64,000 nucleotides of DNA from Arthrobacter sp. NEB 688 (GTDB lineage: Bacteria; Actinomycetota; Actinomycetes; Actinomycetales; Dermatophilaceae). A model generated the notes under the pieces. It was not told the DNA's origin. It was given only the letters and a program-made list of their open reading frames with translations, and made no database searches. A program made the translations under genes and the position numbers. Positions 38,627 to 47,025 of the stretch are shown here, in pieces; within the stretch, counting starts at the first letter, position 1, and each line of letters starts with the position of its first letter. Where the stretch lies: the NCBI RefSeq assembly GCF_013201035.1, contig NZ_CP053707.1, positions 3,038,001-3,102,000 of the forward strand. Direction: 5' to 3'.

Positions 38627-40939
38627 TCACTTGAAGTCGACCTTGACCATGAGCGTCCGGCCACCGTTGGTGGCCTTCTTGACGGTCATCGTCGTGCCCG
38701 AGCCCGCGACCTTGGTCGAGTTCCAGGGGTTGAGCGAGGACCAGTACTTCGTCGGGTTGCGGTCGTCGAACGTCGCGATGCCCTTCGAGGACGGCACCGT
38801 CGAGGCGGAGCCGTTCTTGTGGAACGTCACGCGGTCCGTGCGCTCGAGGCCGAAGGTGGCGTCGAACGGCTGACGACGGTTGCCGAGGAGGCTGCCGTCG
38901 GCGAACGCCACGGGGTTCGGTCGCGCGTCGACCGGCAGGACCTGCCCGCCGCCCGGGTGGGCGCTGGTGTTGTTGTCGCCGTACTCACCGTTGGCGAACC
39001 AGACGAGCATGCCGTTCTGGTACGGGAAGCGCTCGACCCAGTCGGGACGGGTGCTGCTCCAGCCGAAGTTGTACGGACCCGTCTTGAGGGTCTTGTCGTA
39101 CCCGCTGTAGGTGCGGTTCTCGGCGAAGTAGGTGTCCTGCACCTGACGCTCGGTGGTGCCGTTGATGATCTCGAAGCCGCCCTTGGCGGTCCACGCGCCG
39201 GCGCCGGACTCGACGTCGTCGGTGGTCGTCATGGTGCCGACCTTCGTGGTGATGTCGTCGACGAACGCCTCGGAGGCGACGCCACCGTCGGTGGCCATCC
39301 GGAAGCGGAACTTGACGTTCTTGCCGGCCCAGGCCGAGAGGTCCCAGCTCGCCTTGGTCCACGCGAGGGCGCTGTCGGTGTCGCCGTCGAGCGAGCCGTC
39401 GATGCCGTCGCCGACCGGGGTCCACGTGGCGCCGCCGTCGGAGGAGACCTCACCGTAGAGGTAGTCGTAGTCGACCTCGATGGTGCCGGAGACGAACGCC
39501 TCGACCGAGCCGGAGGTCGCCCCGGTGAGGTCGACGTCCTTGGTCAGGGTGGAGGACAGGTCGTTGCCGAGCCCGGTCCACCACTCGCCCTGGCCGGAGT
39601 GCGGCGTGTTCTTCTTCGTGACGACCGTGCGCTTGGGCAGCGGCACGATGATCGCCTGGGCCTCGCTCGCGGTCACCTTGTCGGCGGAGCCGAGCTTGAC
39701 GGTGGTGTCCTGGCCGTAGGGCACGACCACCGGGTCGAGCCAGCCGAGCTGCAGCTTCTCCCACGGGCCCATGTAGCCGGGCGTCGTGCCGATGGAGTCC
39801 TTGCCGTGGTTCAGCCACGAGCCACCGGACATGAGCGTCCAGAAGCCGGTGCCGTTGTCGCCACCCGCGGTGTCGTACAGGTCCGGGAGGCCGAGGTCGT
39901 GGCCGAACTCGTGCGTGAAGACGCCGAGGCCACCGTTCTCGGGCTCGGTCGTGTAGTCACCGATCCACATGCCGGAGTCGCCGAGCGGCACACCACCGAG
40001 CTTGTTGCCCGTGGGGCCGGTCTTGCCCTGGTCGGTGGAGTAGGCGTACCAGCGGTGCGACCAGATGGCGTCCTCGCCCTGCGCACCGCCACCGGCCTCC
40101 TCGCCCTCACCGGCGTGGATGGCCTGGAAGTGGTCGATGTAGCCGTCGGGCTCGTTGAAGTTGCCGTCGCCGTCGTAGTCGTAGCGGTCGACCCTGTCGA
40201 ACTGGGCGAGGTACTTCTTGATCTGCGCGTCGGTCTTGCCGGCGGCCTTCTGGTCGTCGTACCAGGCCTGGGCGGTGTCCTTGACGAACGGCCAGTAGGT
40301 CGTGGCGTCCGAGTACTTGTTCGAGCCGTAGCGGGCCTCGTTGTAGGGCACCTTGACCCAGTCGGAGACGTCACCCTTGGCGAGGAAGCGCCCGTTGGAC
40401 TGCTTGAGGTAGAAGTCCTTGAAGGACTCGCCGTTGCCGAACATCATGTCGAGGTAGTGCTGGCGGTTGAAGTCCGCGAGCCAGTACGTCGAGTTGTCGT
40501 TCTTGCGGTCGGGCTTCGGGATCTGGTTGTGCACCGGGCCGGCGTCGCCGCCCGTGGCCGAGTTCACCTTGTCACCGAAGTCGACGAGGACGGTGAAGAT
40601 GTCCTCCTCGCGGTCGACCGGGTAGTTGACGTACTTGGTCTTGCCGGCGCCCGCACCCCTGCGGTTGGTGTCGCCCGCCTTGCTCTTGACCTCGATCACG
40701 CGGTTGCCGTTGATCGTCCTGGTCTGCGCCTTGCCGGCCACGAGCTGCTTGACGGCCTCCTCGCGCAGCGCGGCCTGGGCCTCGGCGAGCGGGTTGGGCA
40801 GGTTGTCGAGCTTCTTCGCGGAGCCCTTCTCCGGGGCATCCGCCCCGGCGGGGACCGCCTGTGCCGTGGTCGGGGCCAGGGTCAGCGCGAGCGCCGCCAC
40901 TGCCACACCCGACACCACGTTCACGTGTCGTCTCTTCAC
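38627..40939 (-). CDS. Secreted M6-family metalloprotease (immune inhibitor A type), copy 2
   Basis: 770 aa. Signal peptide 1-28 (basic KRRH, hydrophobic VAVAALALTLAPTTAQA). M6 zinc motif HEFGHDLGLPDLYD (343-356); calcium-like DYDGDGNFNEPD (254-265). C-terminal beta-rich region like copy 1. GGAGGAG lies 5 nt before the GTG at 40939. Family members cleave host antimicrobial peptides in Bacillus, but many serve nutrient scavenging; here the target is unknown. Divergent from panB across 267 bp. A stem-loop (CCTCGGAC/GTCCGAGG) lies in that gap near 41068-41097. Confidence 0.92.
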   Translation of the reverse strand: MKRRHVNVVSGVAVAALALTLAPTTAQAVPAGADAPEKGSAKKLDNLPNPLAEAQAALREEAVKQLVAGKAQTRTINGNRVIEVKSKAGDTNRRGAGAGKTKYVNYPVDREEDIFTVLVDFGDKVNSATGGDAGPVHNQIPKPDRKNDNSTYWLADFNRQHYLDMMFGNGESFKDFYLKQSNGRFLAKGDVSDWVKVPYNEARYGSNKYSDATTYWPFVKDTAQAWYDDQKAAGKTDAQIKKYLAQFDRVDRYDYDGDGNFNEPDGYIDHFQAIHAGEGEEAGGGAQGEDAIWSHRWYAYSTDQGKTGPTGNKLGGVPLGDSGMWIGDYTTEPENGGLGVFTHEFGHDLGLPDLYDTAGGDNGTGFWTLMSGGSWLNHGKDSIGTTPGYMGPWEKLQLGWLDPVVVPYGQDTTVKLGSADKVTASEAQAIIVPLPKRTVVTKKNTPHSGQGEWWTGLGNDLSSTLTKDVDLTGATSGSVEAFVSGTIEVDYDYLYGEVSSDGGATWTPVGDGIDGSLDGDTDSALAWTKASWDLSAWAGKNVKFRFRMATDGGVASEAFVDDITTKVGTMTTTDDVESGAGAWTAKGGFEIINGTTERQVQDTYFAENRTYSGYDKTLKTGPYNFGWSSTRPDWVERFPYQNGMLVWFANGEYGDNNTSAHPGGGQVLPVDARPNPVAFADGSLLGNRRQPFDATFGLERTDRVTFHKNGSASTVPSSKGIATFDDRNPTKYWSSLNPWNSTKVAGSGTTMTVKKATNGGRTLMVKVDFK

Positions 40940-41194
40940 GAGATCTCCTCCATGTGTTTTCGCCCCGTGTCCTGTCAGCGCAGGGCAGGGTGGACGTAAC
41001 CACAGGAACTCGCGCGAATCGAGGGTCAGGCGGGGGTTTATTCGGCGCGAAGGCCCTCGGACCGCACGCAGGGGTCCGTCCGAGGACGTCACTATCGGTA
41101 TCAACGTCGTTGTGCCGCAGACCGATTCGCACTCCCTCCGGACTTGACCACGCAAAGGTAAAATCTTCGTCAAGGAGCGCGAGAGGTCGCGGCC

Positions 41195-41200
41195 TACGAT
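41195..41200 (+). promoter_or_regulatory. -10 element of leaderless panB (TACGAT)
   Basis: TACGAT, 6 nt, then the panB ATG at 41207. No Shine-Dalgarno in the spacer. Confidence 0.55.
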
Positions 41201-41206
41201 CGGGCC

Positions 41207-42082
41207 ATGAGCGAGCAGGCCGCGGGGTCCCCCGCACCCGAGTCCACCGCCCCCTACGGCACCGGGGCGCAGGCCGCTCCGCAGCGTCGCGTCCGGGTCC
41301 CGCACCTGCTGGCGATGAAGGAGCGCGGCGAGCGCTGGGCGATGCTCACCGCCTACGACATGTACACGGCCGAGATCTTCGACGAGGCCGGCATCCCCGT
41401 CCTCCTCGTCGGCGACTCGGCCGGCAACAACGTCTACGGCTTCGAGACGACGGTGCCGGTGACGGTCGACCACCTCGTGCCCCTCGTCCGGGCCGTCACG
41501 AGCTCGGCCCGCCGCGCGATGGTCGTCGCCGACCTGCCGTTCGGCAGCTACCAGGCCAGCCCGCAGCAGGCCCTCGCGACGGCGACGCGGTTCATGAAGG
41601 AGGGGATGGCGCACGCGGTCAAGCTCGAGGGCGGCGCCGCGATGGTCCCCGAGGTCGAGCTCCTCGTCCGCGCCGGCATCCCGGTCATGGGCCACATCGG
41701 CTTCACCCCGCAGAGCGAGCACGTGCTCGGCGGCTACAAGGTGCAGGGCCGCGGCGCCGGCGCCGAGAAGCTCCTCACCGACGCGCTCGCGCTCGAGGCG
41801 GCGGGCTGCTTCGCCGTCGTCATGGAGATGGTCCCCGCGCCGGCCGCGGCCGAGGTCACGGCCGCGCTGCGCATCCCGACGATCGGCATCGGCGCCGGGC
41901 CCGGCTGCGACGCGCAGGTCCTCGTCTGGCAGGACATGGCGGGGCTGCGCGGCGGGCGGGCGCCGCGCTTCGTCAAGAAGTACGCCGACCTGCGCGGCGA
42001 GCTGCTCGGGGCGGCGCGCGCCTACGCCGACGACGTGGCCGGGGGCACCTTCCCGGCGGCCGAGCACTCGTTCGAGTCGTGA
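41207..42082 (+). CDS. panB: 3-methyl-2-oxobutanoate hydroxymethyltransferase
   Basis: 291 aa, first committed step of pantothenate (coenzyme A) synthesis: adds a hydroxymethyl group from methylene-tetrahydrofolate to ketoisovalerate. [21 protein letters not shown] (metal-binding Asp), VKLEGG and [10 protein letters not shown] are family signatures. An N-terminal tail of about 27 residues precedes the barrel. panC and panD are not in the window. The downstream methyltransferase start may overlap the stop. Confidence 0.95.
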   Translation: MSEQAAGSPAPESTAPYGTGAQAAPQRRVRVPHLLAMKERGERWAMLTAYDMYTAEIFDEAGIPVLLVGDSAGNNVYGFETTVPVTVDHLVPLVRAVTSSARRAMVVADLPFGSYQASPQQALATATRFMKEGMAHAVKLEGGAAMVPEVELLVRAGIPVMGHIGFTPQSEHVLGGYKVQGRGAGAEKLLTDALALEAAGCFAVVMEMVPAPAAAEVTAALRIPTIGIGAGPGCDAQVLVWQDMAGLRGGRAPRFVKKYADLRGELLGAARAYADDVAGGTFPAAEHSFES

Positions 42083-42768
42083 CCGGGAACCCGGACCCCG
42101 AGCAGGAGCGTCGCAGCGACATGTGGAGCACGAGCCCGCCCCCGCCCCGACCGGGGCCGCCGACCCGCTGGTCGGCCACGCAGCACGGCCCGGAGGCGGC
42201 CCTCGCCTACCGGCAGCGCTTCCTCGACCTCGCCGCCGCCGGTCGCGACCTGCACGGCGAGGCCCGGTTCGTCACCGAGCTCGCGCCCCCGCCCTCGCGG
42301 GTCCTCGACGCCGGGTGCGGCTACGGGCGGGTGGCGAGCGAGCTGACCCGCCTCGGCCACTACGCCGTCGGGGTCGACGCCGACCCCGACCTCGTCGCCC
42401 TCGCCGAGGAGGACCGGAGCACGCGCTTCGTCGTCGCCGACCTCGCGACGCTCGACCTGCGCACGGAGCAGGAGTTCCACGTCGTCGTCCTGGCCGGCAA
42501 CGTCGTGCCGTTCCTCGCCGACGGCACCCTGGCCGCGGTGCTCGAGCGGCTCACGGCGCACCTGACCACCGGCGGGCACCTCGTCGCCGGGTTCTCCCTC
42601 GAGGGCTCGCTGCCCGACGGCGCCGCGGCGGTGTCGCCCGCCGACTACGACCGCTGGGCCCGCGCCGCGGGGCTGTCGTTCATCGGCCGCTTCGGCGGGT
42701 GGGACCGCTCACCCTTCACCCCGGGCAGCGACTACGCGCTCTCGGTGCACCGCAGGCTCGGCGGCTGA
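42079..42768 (+). CDS. Class I SAM-dependent methyltransferase
   Basis: 229 aa from the GTG at 42079, which overlaps the panB stop (GTGA); an ATG at 42121 is an alternative with AGGAG 12 nt before it. VLDAGCGYG (75-83) is SAM motif I, VGVDAD (98-102) motif II, and [11 protein letters not shown] the post-motif region. Substrate unknown. Confidence 0.82.
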   Translation: MTGNPDPEQERRSDMWSTSPPPPRPGPPTRWSATQHGPEAALAYRQRFLDLAAAGRDLHGEARFVTELAPPPSRVLDAGCGYGRVASELTRLGHYAVGVDADPDLVALAEEDRSTRFVVADLATLDLRTEQEFHVVVLAGNVVPFLADGTLAAVLERLTAHLTTGGHLVAGFSLEGSLPDGAAAVSPADYDRWARAAGLSFIGRFGGWDRSPFTPGSDYALSVHRRLGG

Positions 42769-42786
42769 GCGGAGGGTCAGGACGGG

Positions 42787-42978
42787 TCAGGACCCGGAGG
42801 TCCCGCGCTCGTCCCACTCCTTGTCCTCGGCGTCCCAGCGCTCGGAGTTGTCCCGCGCCTTCTGCAGGGCGGCCTCGGCCGCCTCCTGCGTGTCGTACGG
42901 GCCGAGGACGTTGGCGTCCTGGCTGCGGTTCGCGTCCGTCTCGACCTGGCCGGTGTCGACGTTGTACCAGTAAGACAT
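42787..42978 (-). CDS. Small conserved protein (YWYN... SPOR-like)
   Basis: 63 aa, start ATG 42978 with AGGAG 8 nt upstream. It opens [13 protein letters not shown] and contains [17 protein letters not shown], the pattern of tiny actinobacterial proteins sometimes labelled SPOR-domain or wrongly as methionine aminopeptidase because they sit beside map. Acidic C terminus. Function unknown. Divergent from map. Confidence 0.8.
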   Translation of the reverse strand: MSYWYNVDTGQVETDANRSQDANVLGPYDTQEAAEAALQKARDNSERWDAEDKEWDERGTSGS

Positions 42979-43009
42979 CTCGGGTTCTCCTTCGCCGGGG
43001 CGCACTGCC

Positions 43010-43015
43010 TAGACT
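43010..43015 (+). promoter_or_regulatory. -10 element of leaderless map (TAGACT)
   Basis: TAGACT, 7 nt, ATG at 43023. Same hexamer and spacing as hisC and hisD. Confidence 0.6.
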
Positions 43016-43022
43016 CCAACCT

Positions 43023-43895
43023 ATGCCCCTGACCCATGCCAGCGTGGCCCCCGGCACGGTGTCGCCGCGCCGCGACGTCCCCGTCGGCATCGCCCGGCCC
43101 GAGTACGTCGACCGCCCTGCCCCGCAGCAGTACACGGGGCCCGAGGTCAAGGACGCGGAGACGATCGAGCGGATGCGGGTCGCCGGGCGCATCGCCGCCG
43201 ACGCGATGGCTGCGGCCGCCGCCGTCATCGCGCCGGGCGTCACCACCGACGAGATCGACCGCGTCGGGCACGCGTACCTGCTCGACCACGGGGCCTACCC
43301 CTCGACCCTCGGCTACCGCGGCTTCCCGAAGTCGCTGTGCACCTCGGTCAACGAGGTCGTCTGCCACGGCATCCCGGACGACCGTCGGCTCGAGGACGGC
43401 GACGTCGTCAACATCGACATCACCGCGTTCGTCGACGGCGTCCACGGCGACACCGATGCCACCTACCTCGTCGGCGACGTCGACGAGGAGTCGCGCCTGC
43501 TCGTCGAGCGCACGCACGAGGCGATGATGCGCGGCATCCGCGCCGCGCGCCCCGGCCGCGAGATCAACGTCATCGGCCGGGTCATCGAGTCTTACGCCAA
43601 GCGCTTCGGCTACGGGGTGGTGCGCGACTTCACCGGCCACGGCATCGGCACCGCGTTCCACAGCGGCCTGATCGTCCCCCACTACGACGCGGCCCCCTCC
43701 TACGACACCGTCATCGAGCCCGGGATGACCTTCACGGTCGAGCCGATGCTCAACCTCGGCACCCACGAGTGGGAGATGTGGGACGACGGGTGGACGGTCG
43801 TGACGAAGGACCGCCGTCGTTCGGCACAGTTCGAGCACACCGTCCTCATCACCGAGGACGGCCCCGAGATCCTCACGCTGGGAGGCGCAGCATGA
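43023..43895 (+). CDS. map: Methionine aminopeptidase, type I
   Basis: 290 aa, removes the initiator methionine from nascent proteins. Metal ligands Asp132, Asp143, His206 (GHGIGTAFH), Glu240 (TVEPML) and Glu271 (QFEHT) are all present, and His115 in CHGIP is the conserved substrate histidine. An N-terminal extension of about 40 residues with an SH3-binding-like proline segment is typical of actinobacterial MapB. Stop overlaps ppgK start. Confidence 0.95.
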   Translation: MPLTHASVAPGTVSPRRDVPVGIARPEYVDRPAPQQYTGPEVKDAETIERMRVAGRIAADAMAAAAAVIAPGVTTDEIDRVGHAYLLDHGAYPSTLGYRGFPKSLCTSVNEVVCHGIPDDRRLEDGDVVNIDITAFVDGVHGDTDATYLVGDVDEESRLLVERTHEAMMRGIRAARPGREINVIGRVIESYAKRFGYGVVRDFTGHGIGTAFHSGLIVPHYDAAPSYDTVIEPGMTFTVEPMLNLGTHEWEMWDDGWTVVTKDRRRSAQFEHTVLITEDGPEILTLGGAA

Positions 43896-44671
43896 CCACC
43901 GGACACCCCCTCGGCATCGACGTCGGCGGCAGCGGCATCAAGGGCGCTCCCGTCGACCTCGAGTCCGGCACCTTCGCCCAGAAGCGGCTGCGCATCGACA
44001 CCCCGGCGGTCTCGACCCCCGAGGCCGTCTGCGACGTCATCGCGCAGGTCGTCGACCACTTCGACGAGGTCCGCAGCGACTCCCCCATCGGCGTGACGAT
44101 CCCCGGCGTCGTCCAGCACGGCGTCGTCAAGACGGCGGCGAACATCGACAAGTCGTGGATCGGCTGCGAGATCGAGAAGCTCCTCGAGGACCGCCTCCAG
44201 CACGACGTCGTCGTCGTCAACGACGCGGACGCCGCGGGCGTCGGCGAGCTGAACTACGGCGCGGCGAAGGGGCACGACGGCCTCGTCGTCCTCACGACGC
44301 TCGGCACCGGCATCGGCACCGCCATCTTCAACGAGGGTGTGCTGGTGCCGAACTCGGAGCTCGGCCACCTCGAGATCGACGGCCACGACGCCGAGACGCG
44401 GGCGGCCAGCTCGGCCAAGACGCGCGAGGACCTCAGCTACGCCGAGTGGGCCGAGCGCCTCCAGCGCTACTACCGCGTCCTCGAGGACCTGATCTGGCCG
44501 GACCTCATCGTCGTCGGCGGCGGCGTCTCCAAGGACTCCGACGAGTTCCTGCCGCTCCTCGACATCCGCACCCCGATCGTCCCGGCGGTCCTGCGCAACA
44601 AGGCCGGCATCATCGGCGCCGCGGTGCTCGCGACGGCCAGCCAGCGCCGCCACGGTCGCCACACCGGCTGA
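43892..44671 (+). CDS. ppgK: Polyphosphate glucokinase
   Basis: 259 aa ROK-family sugar kinase, phosphorylating glucose with polyphosphate or [14 protein letters not shown] (8-18) is the phosphate loop; [22 protein letters not shown] and ELGHLEIDG are further signatures, and the lack of the ROK zinc Cys cluster is typical of PpgK. Start overlaps the map stop (ATGA) with GGAGG upstream. Confidence 0.92.
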   Translation: MTTGHPLGIDVGGSGIKGAPVDLESGTFAQKRLRIDTPAVSTPEAVCDVIAQVVDHFDEVRSDSPIGVTIPGVVQHGVVKTAANIDKSWIGCEIEKLLEDRLQHDVVVVNDADAAGVGELNYGAAKGHDGLVVLTTLGTGIGTAIFNEGVLVPNSELGHLEIDGHDAETRAASSAKTREDLSYAEWAERLQRYYRVLEDLIWPDLIVVGGGVSKDSDEFLPLLDIRTPIVPAVLRNKAGIIGAAVLATASQRRHGRHTG

Positions 44672-44674
44672 GCC

Positions 44675-45139
44675 GTGACCGGGACGGGGTGGGTCCTGGT
44701 CGTCGCGTCCGTGACGGTCGCGGCGAACGCCGGCGTCTTCGTCGCCTTCTCGACGTTCGTCATGCGCGCGCTCGGCGACCTGCCCGCGGCCGACGCGGTC
44801 CGGGCGATGCAGTCCGTCAACCGCCGCGCGCCCACCCCGGCCTTCATGGCGCTGCTCGTCGGCTCGACCGTGCTCGCCGTCGTCGGCGCGGTGGCGGCGC
44901 TCGTCTCCGGGGGTCGGGTCGTGCCGGCGGTCGCGGGCGCGGTGCTGGCCGTCGTGGCCTTCGCGGTCACCGGTGTCGTCAACGTGCCGCTCAACGACCG
45001 GCTGGAGGCCGCCGACCCCGCGGACGGCGACCGCGCGTGGTCGGCCTACGCCGGCCCGTGGACGCGCGCGAACCACGCGCGCGCCGCGCTGGGGCTGCTG
45101 GCCGCCCTCCTGCTCGCCGTGGCCGCCGTCCCCGCCTGA
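44675..45139 (+). CDS. DUF1772 (anthrone-oxygenase-like) membrane protein
   Basis: 154 aa with four hydrophobic segments (about 6-28, 55-78, 82-102, 132-153). The motif VVNVPLNDRLEA between segments 3 and 4 followed by W(T/S)RANHAR is the DUF1772 signature. Role unknown. GTG start 3 nt after the ppgK stop, so co-transcribed. Confidence 0.82.
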   Translation: MTGTGWVLVVASVTVAANAGVFVAFSTFVMRALGDLPAADAVRAMQSVNRRAPTPAFMALLVGSTVLAVVGAVAALVSGGRVVPAVAGAVLAVVAFAVTGVVNVPLNDRLEAADPADGDRAWSAYAGPWTRANHARAALGLLAALLLAVAAVPA

Positions 45140-45146
45140 GCCCGGG

Positions 45147-45803
45147 CTACTCCCCCGCGCGGAACTCCGTCGCGCCCGCCCCGGCGAGGTCGTGGATGCG
45201 GGTGTCGGGGCTGCCGAGCTGCCCGGCCTGGCCGAGGTAGAGGGCGCGCCCGCGCGGCTGGAGGAGCCCGTCGTGGACCGGGACGGCGTGGGGCGCCGCG
45301 TGCCGGCGCAGGAAGGCGGTCATGTCGCGGCTGCGCGCCCACGGAGCCTGCAGCGGGAAGGCCAGCACGTCGACCGGACCGGGGTCGGCGTCGAGGGCGT
45401 CACCCGGGTGGAAGAGCGAGGGCTCGCCGTCGGCGTCGAGCCGCACCCCGACGTTGGGGATGCGGGGCACGTCGTCGTGGATGAGGGCGTGCACCTCGCC
45501 GACCGGCGTGACGGTGACCTCGCCGACGCGCGTCGGGCCGTCATGGCCCTGCGCCTCGATGCCGGCGCCCGCGAGGGCCTCGACGCTGCCCGGGTCGGCG
45601 AGGACGAGCGCGCGCGGGTTGGCCCCGAGCAGCGCGGGGACCCGGTCGAGGTCGAGGTGGTCCGGGTGCTGGTGCGTCACGAGCACGGCGTCGAGGTCGC
45701 GGACGCCGGTGAGGTCGTCGGCGAAGGTGCCGGGGTCGATGAGCAGGCGGGTGCCCGCGGACTCGACGAGGAGGCAGGCGTGGCCGAGGTGGGTGATCCG
45801 CAT
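45147..45803 (-). CDS. Metallo-beta-lactamase-fold hydrolase
   Basis: 218 aa, HxHxDH motif THQHPDHLD (43-51) binding one or two metals, preceded by GTRLLIDPG. Similar to UPF0173/UlaG-like proteins; substrate unknown. Converges on DUF1772 with a 7-bp gap. ATG at 45803 follows TAGCGT by 6 nt. Confidence 0.87.
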   Translation of the reverse strand: MRITHLGHACLLVESAGTRLLIDPGTFADDLTGVRDLDAVLVTHQHPDHLDLDRVPALLGANPRALVLADPGSVEALAGAGIEAQGHDGPTRVGEVTVTPVGEVHALIHDDVPRIPNVGVRLDADGEPSLFHPGDALDADPGPVDVLAFPLQAPWARSRDMTAFLRRHAAPHAVPVHDGLLQPRGRALYLGQAGQLGSPDTRIHDLAGAGATEFRAGE

Positions 45804-45809
45804 GGGCCC

Positions 45810-45815
45810 ACGCTA
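45810..45815 (-). promoter_or_regulatory. -10 element of leaderless MBL-fold gene (TAGCGT)
   Basis: TAGCGT, 6 nt, ATG at 45803. Confidence 0.5.
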
Positions 45816-45823
45816 GGGGCTGC

Positions 45824-46525
45824 TCAGCCCAGCGCGGGCTCCGCGTCGTCGTCGCGTCGGGAGCCCGACGTGGCGGCGGCGTCCTCGGCCTGGCGGGGCA
45901 CGCGCGCGTCGACGAGGTCGGCGGCCGCGACGAGGTCGTCCGGCAGGACCGACACCTCGGGCGGGCAGTCGGTGAGCGCCTTGGCGCCCTCCCCCGCCAC
46001 GAAGAGGGGGACCGAGCGCGCGAGGCGCACGAGCGAGGGCATCCGCGCGTCGAAGGCGGTGCGGCGCACGCCGGCGAGGACGACGGCGTCGGCCCGCAGG
46101 AAGCGCGCGGCCTCGCCGATGGCGGCCATCGGGGAGTTGGCGCCGAGGCTCACCACGCGCCACCACCGGGCGTGGAGCATCGCGCCGAAGAGCTCGAGCG
46201 GCAGGTCGTGCAGCTCGCGCGGGGGGCAGGCGAGGACGACCGTGCGTGCCTGCGGCCCCGAGACCGGCAGGCGCAGCTCCCCGAGGACGCCGCGGAAGGC
46301 GCTGGAGACGAAGTGCTCGTGGACGACGCCGAGGCGCCCGGCCTCCCAGTCGTCACCGACCTCCTTGAGCACCGGCATGATCACGCCGGTCACCGTGTCG
46401 TCGACCCCCGAGACGAGCAGCGCGTCGAGCAGCACGTCGCGGACCGCGCCGCCGTCGAGCTCGCGGGTCGCGGCCATGACGCGCTCTCGCGCGAGACCGA
46501 GGTCGATCGCCGGGTCACCGGGCAC
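45824..46525 (-). CDS. Stand-alone cobalamin-binding protein with CarH-like photosensor residues
   Basis: 233 aa. The N-terminal helical bundle (about 10-85) and Rossmann B12 domain (about 93-200) match the C-terminal half of CarH/LitR light sensors, without a MerR DNA-binding domain. Trp60, Glu70 and His71 form the W-x9-EH motif, and His106 in RELHDLP stands 35 residues after His71, the spacing I recall for the cobalt-ligand histidine of CarH. The residue after Trp60 is Glu, where CarH has the light-state His. Could act through protein partners like AerR. GTG start at 46525. Confidence 0.82.
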   Translation of the reverse strand: MPGDPAIDLGLARERVMAATRELDGGAVRDVLLDALLVSGVDDTVTGVIMPVLKEVGDDWEAGRLGVVHEHFVSSAFRGVLGELRLPVSGPQARTVVLACPPRELHDLPLELFGAMLHARWWRVVSLGANSPMAAIGEAARFLRADAVVLAGVRRTAFDARMPSLVRLARSVPLFVAGEGAKALTDCPPEVSVLPDDLVAAADLVDARVPRQAEDAAATSGSRRDDDAEPALG

Positions 46526-46629
46526 CGGTACGCCTGCTTTCCGTGGGGGACATCGGCAGCCTAACCTTCGACAGGCCGGGATCCCGCATCGCGGGTCGGG
46601 GAAAACCGCTGGTCACAGACCCGCCGGGG

Positions 46630-47012
46630 GACGAGCCGGGCTGTAGGCCGGGTTCTGTGCCGTGCGCCGTCGCCGGTCGCACGGTGACGGTCATCCATCT
46701 CGGGTGGCCGTTGCCGACCACCTCCAGCGCCCTACCCGGATGCTCGGGCGGGCCGCCCTCGAACGCATCCTGTCTGGGCTTGCTCCGGATGGGGTTTACC
46801 GAGCCGACCTGGTCACCCAGGCCGCTGGTGGTCTCTTACACCACCGTTTCACCCTTACCGGCCCCGCTCGCGCGCGGCCGGCGGTCTCTTCTCTGTGGCA
46901 CTGTCCCGCGGGTCACCCCGGGTGGCTGTTGGCCACCATCCTGCCCTTCGGAGCCCGGACCTTCCTCGGCGGCGGGTCTCCCCGCCGACGCGACCGTCCG
47001 CCCGGCTCGTCC
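46630..47012 (-). ncRNA. rnpB: RNase P RNA (type A)
   Basis: Catalytic RNA for tRNA 5' maturation. Read on the minus strand: a 5' CGAGCCGGGCGGACGG, the CR-I block GAGGAAGGTCCGGGCTCC, then CAGGATGGTGGC, a CCACAGAGAAGAGACC region, GGTAAGGGTGAAACGGTGGTGTAAGAGACCACC, and the 3' CR-V block ACAGAACCCGGCCTAC ending in GCCCGGCTCG, which pairs with the 5' end. About 383 nt; ends are approximate. Confidence 0.95.
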
Positions 47013-47019
47013 GCGGTGG

Positions 47020-47025
47020 AGTCTA
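47020..47025 (-). promoter_or_regulatory. -10 element of rnpB (TAGACT), using the stop codon of the upstream gene
   Basis: TAGACT lies 7 nt before the predicted rnpB 5' end. Its first three bases are the TAG stop codon of the RNB nuclease gene. Confidence 0.6.

Noticed and set aside
42787-42978. Second methionine aminopeptidase
   Set aside because: The 63-aa protein has no metal ligands; the label comes from its position beside map.
46515-46553. 12-codon upstream frame before the B12-binding gene
   Set aside because: Its ATG is only 4 nt after the TAGGCT hexamer, so transcription would probably start at or after it; it reads better as part of a short leader.
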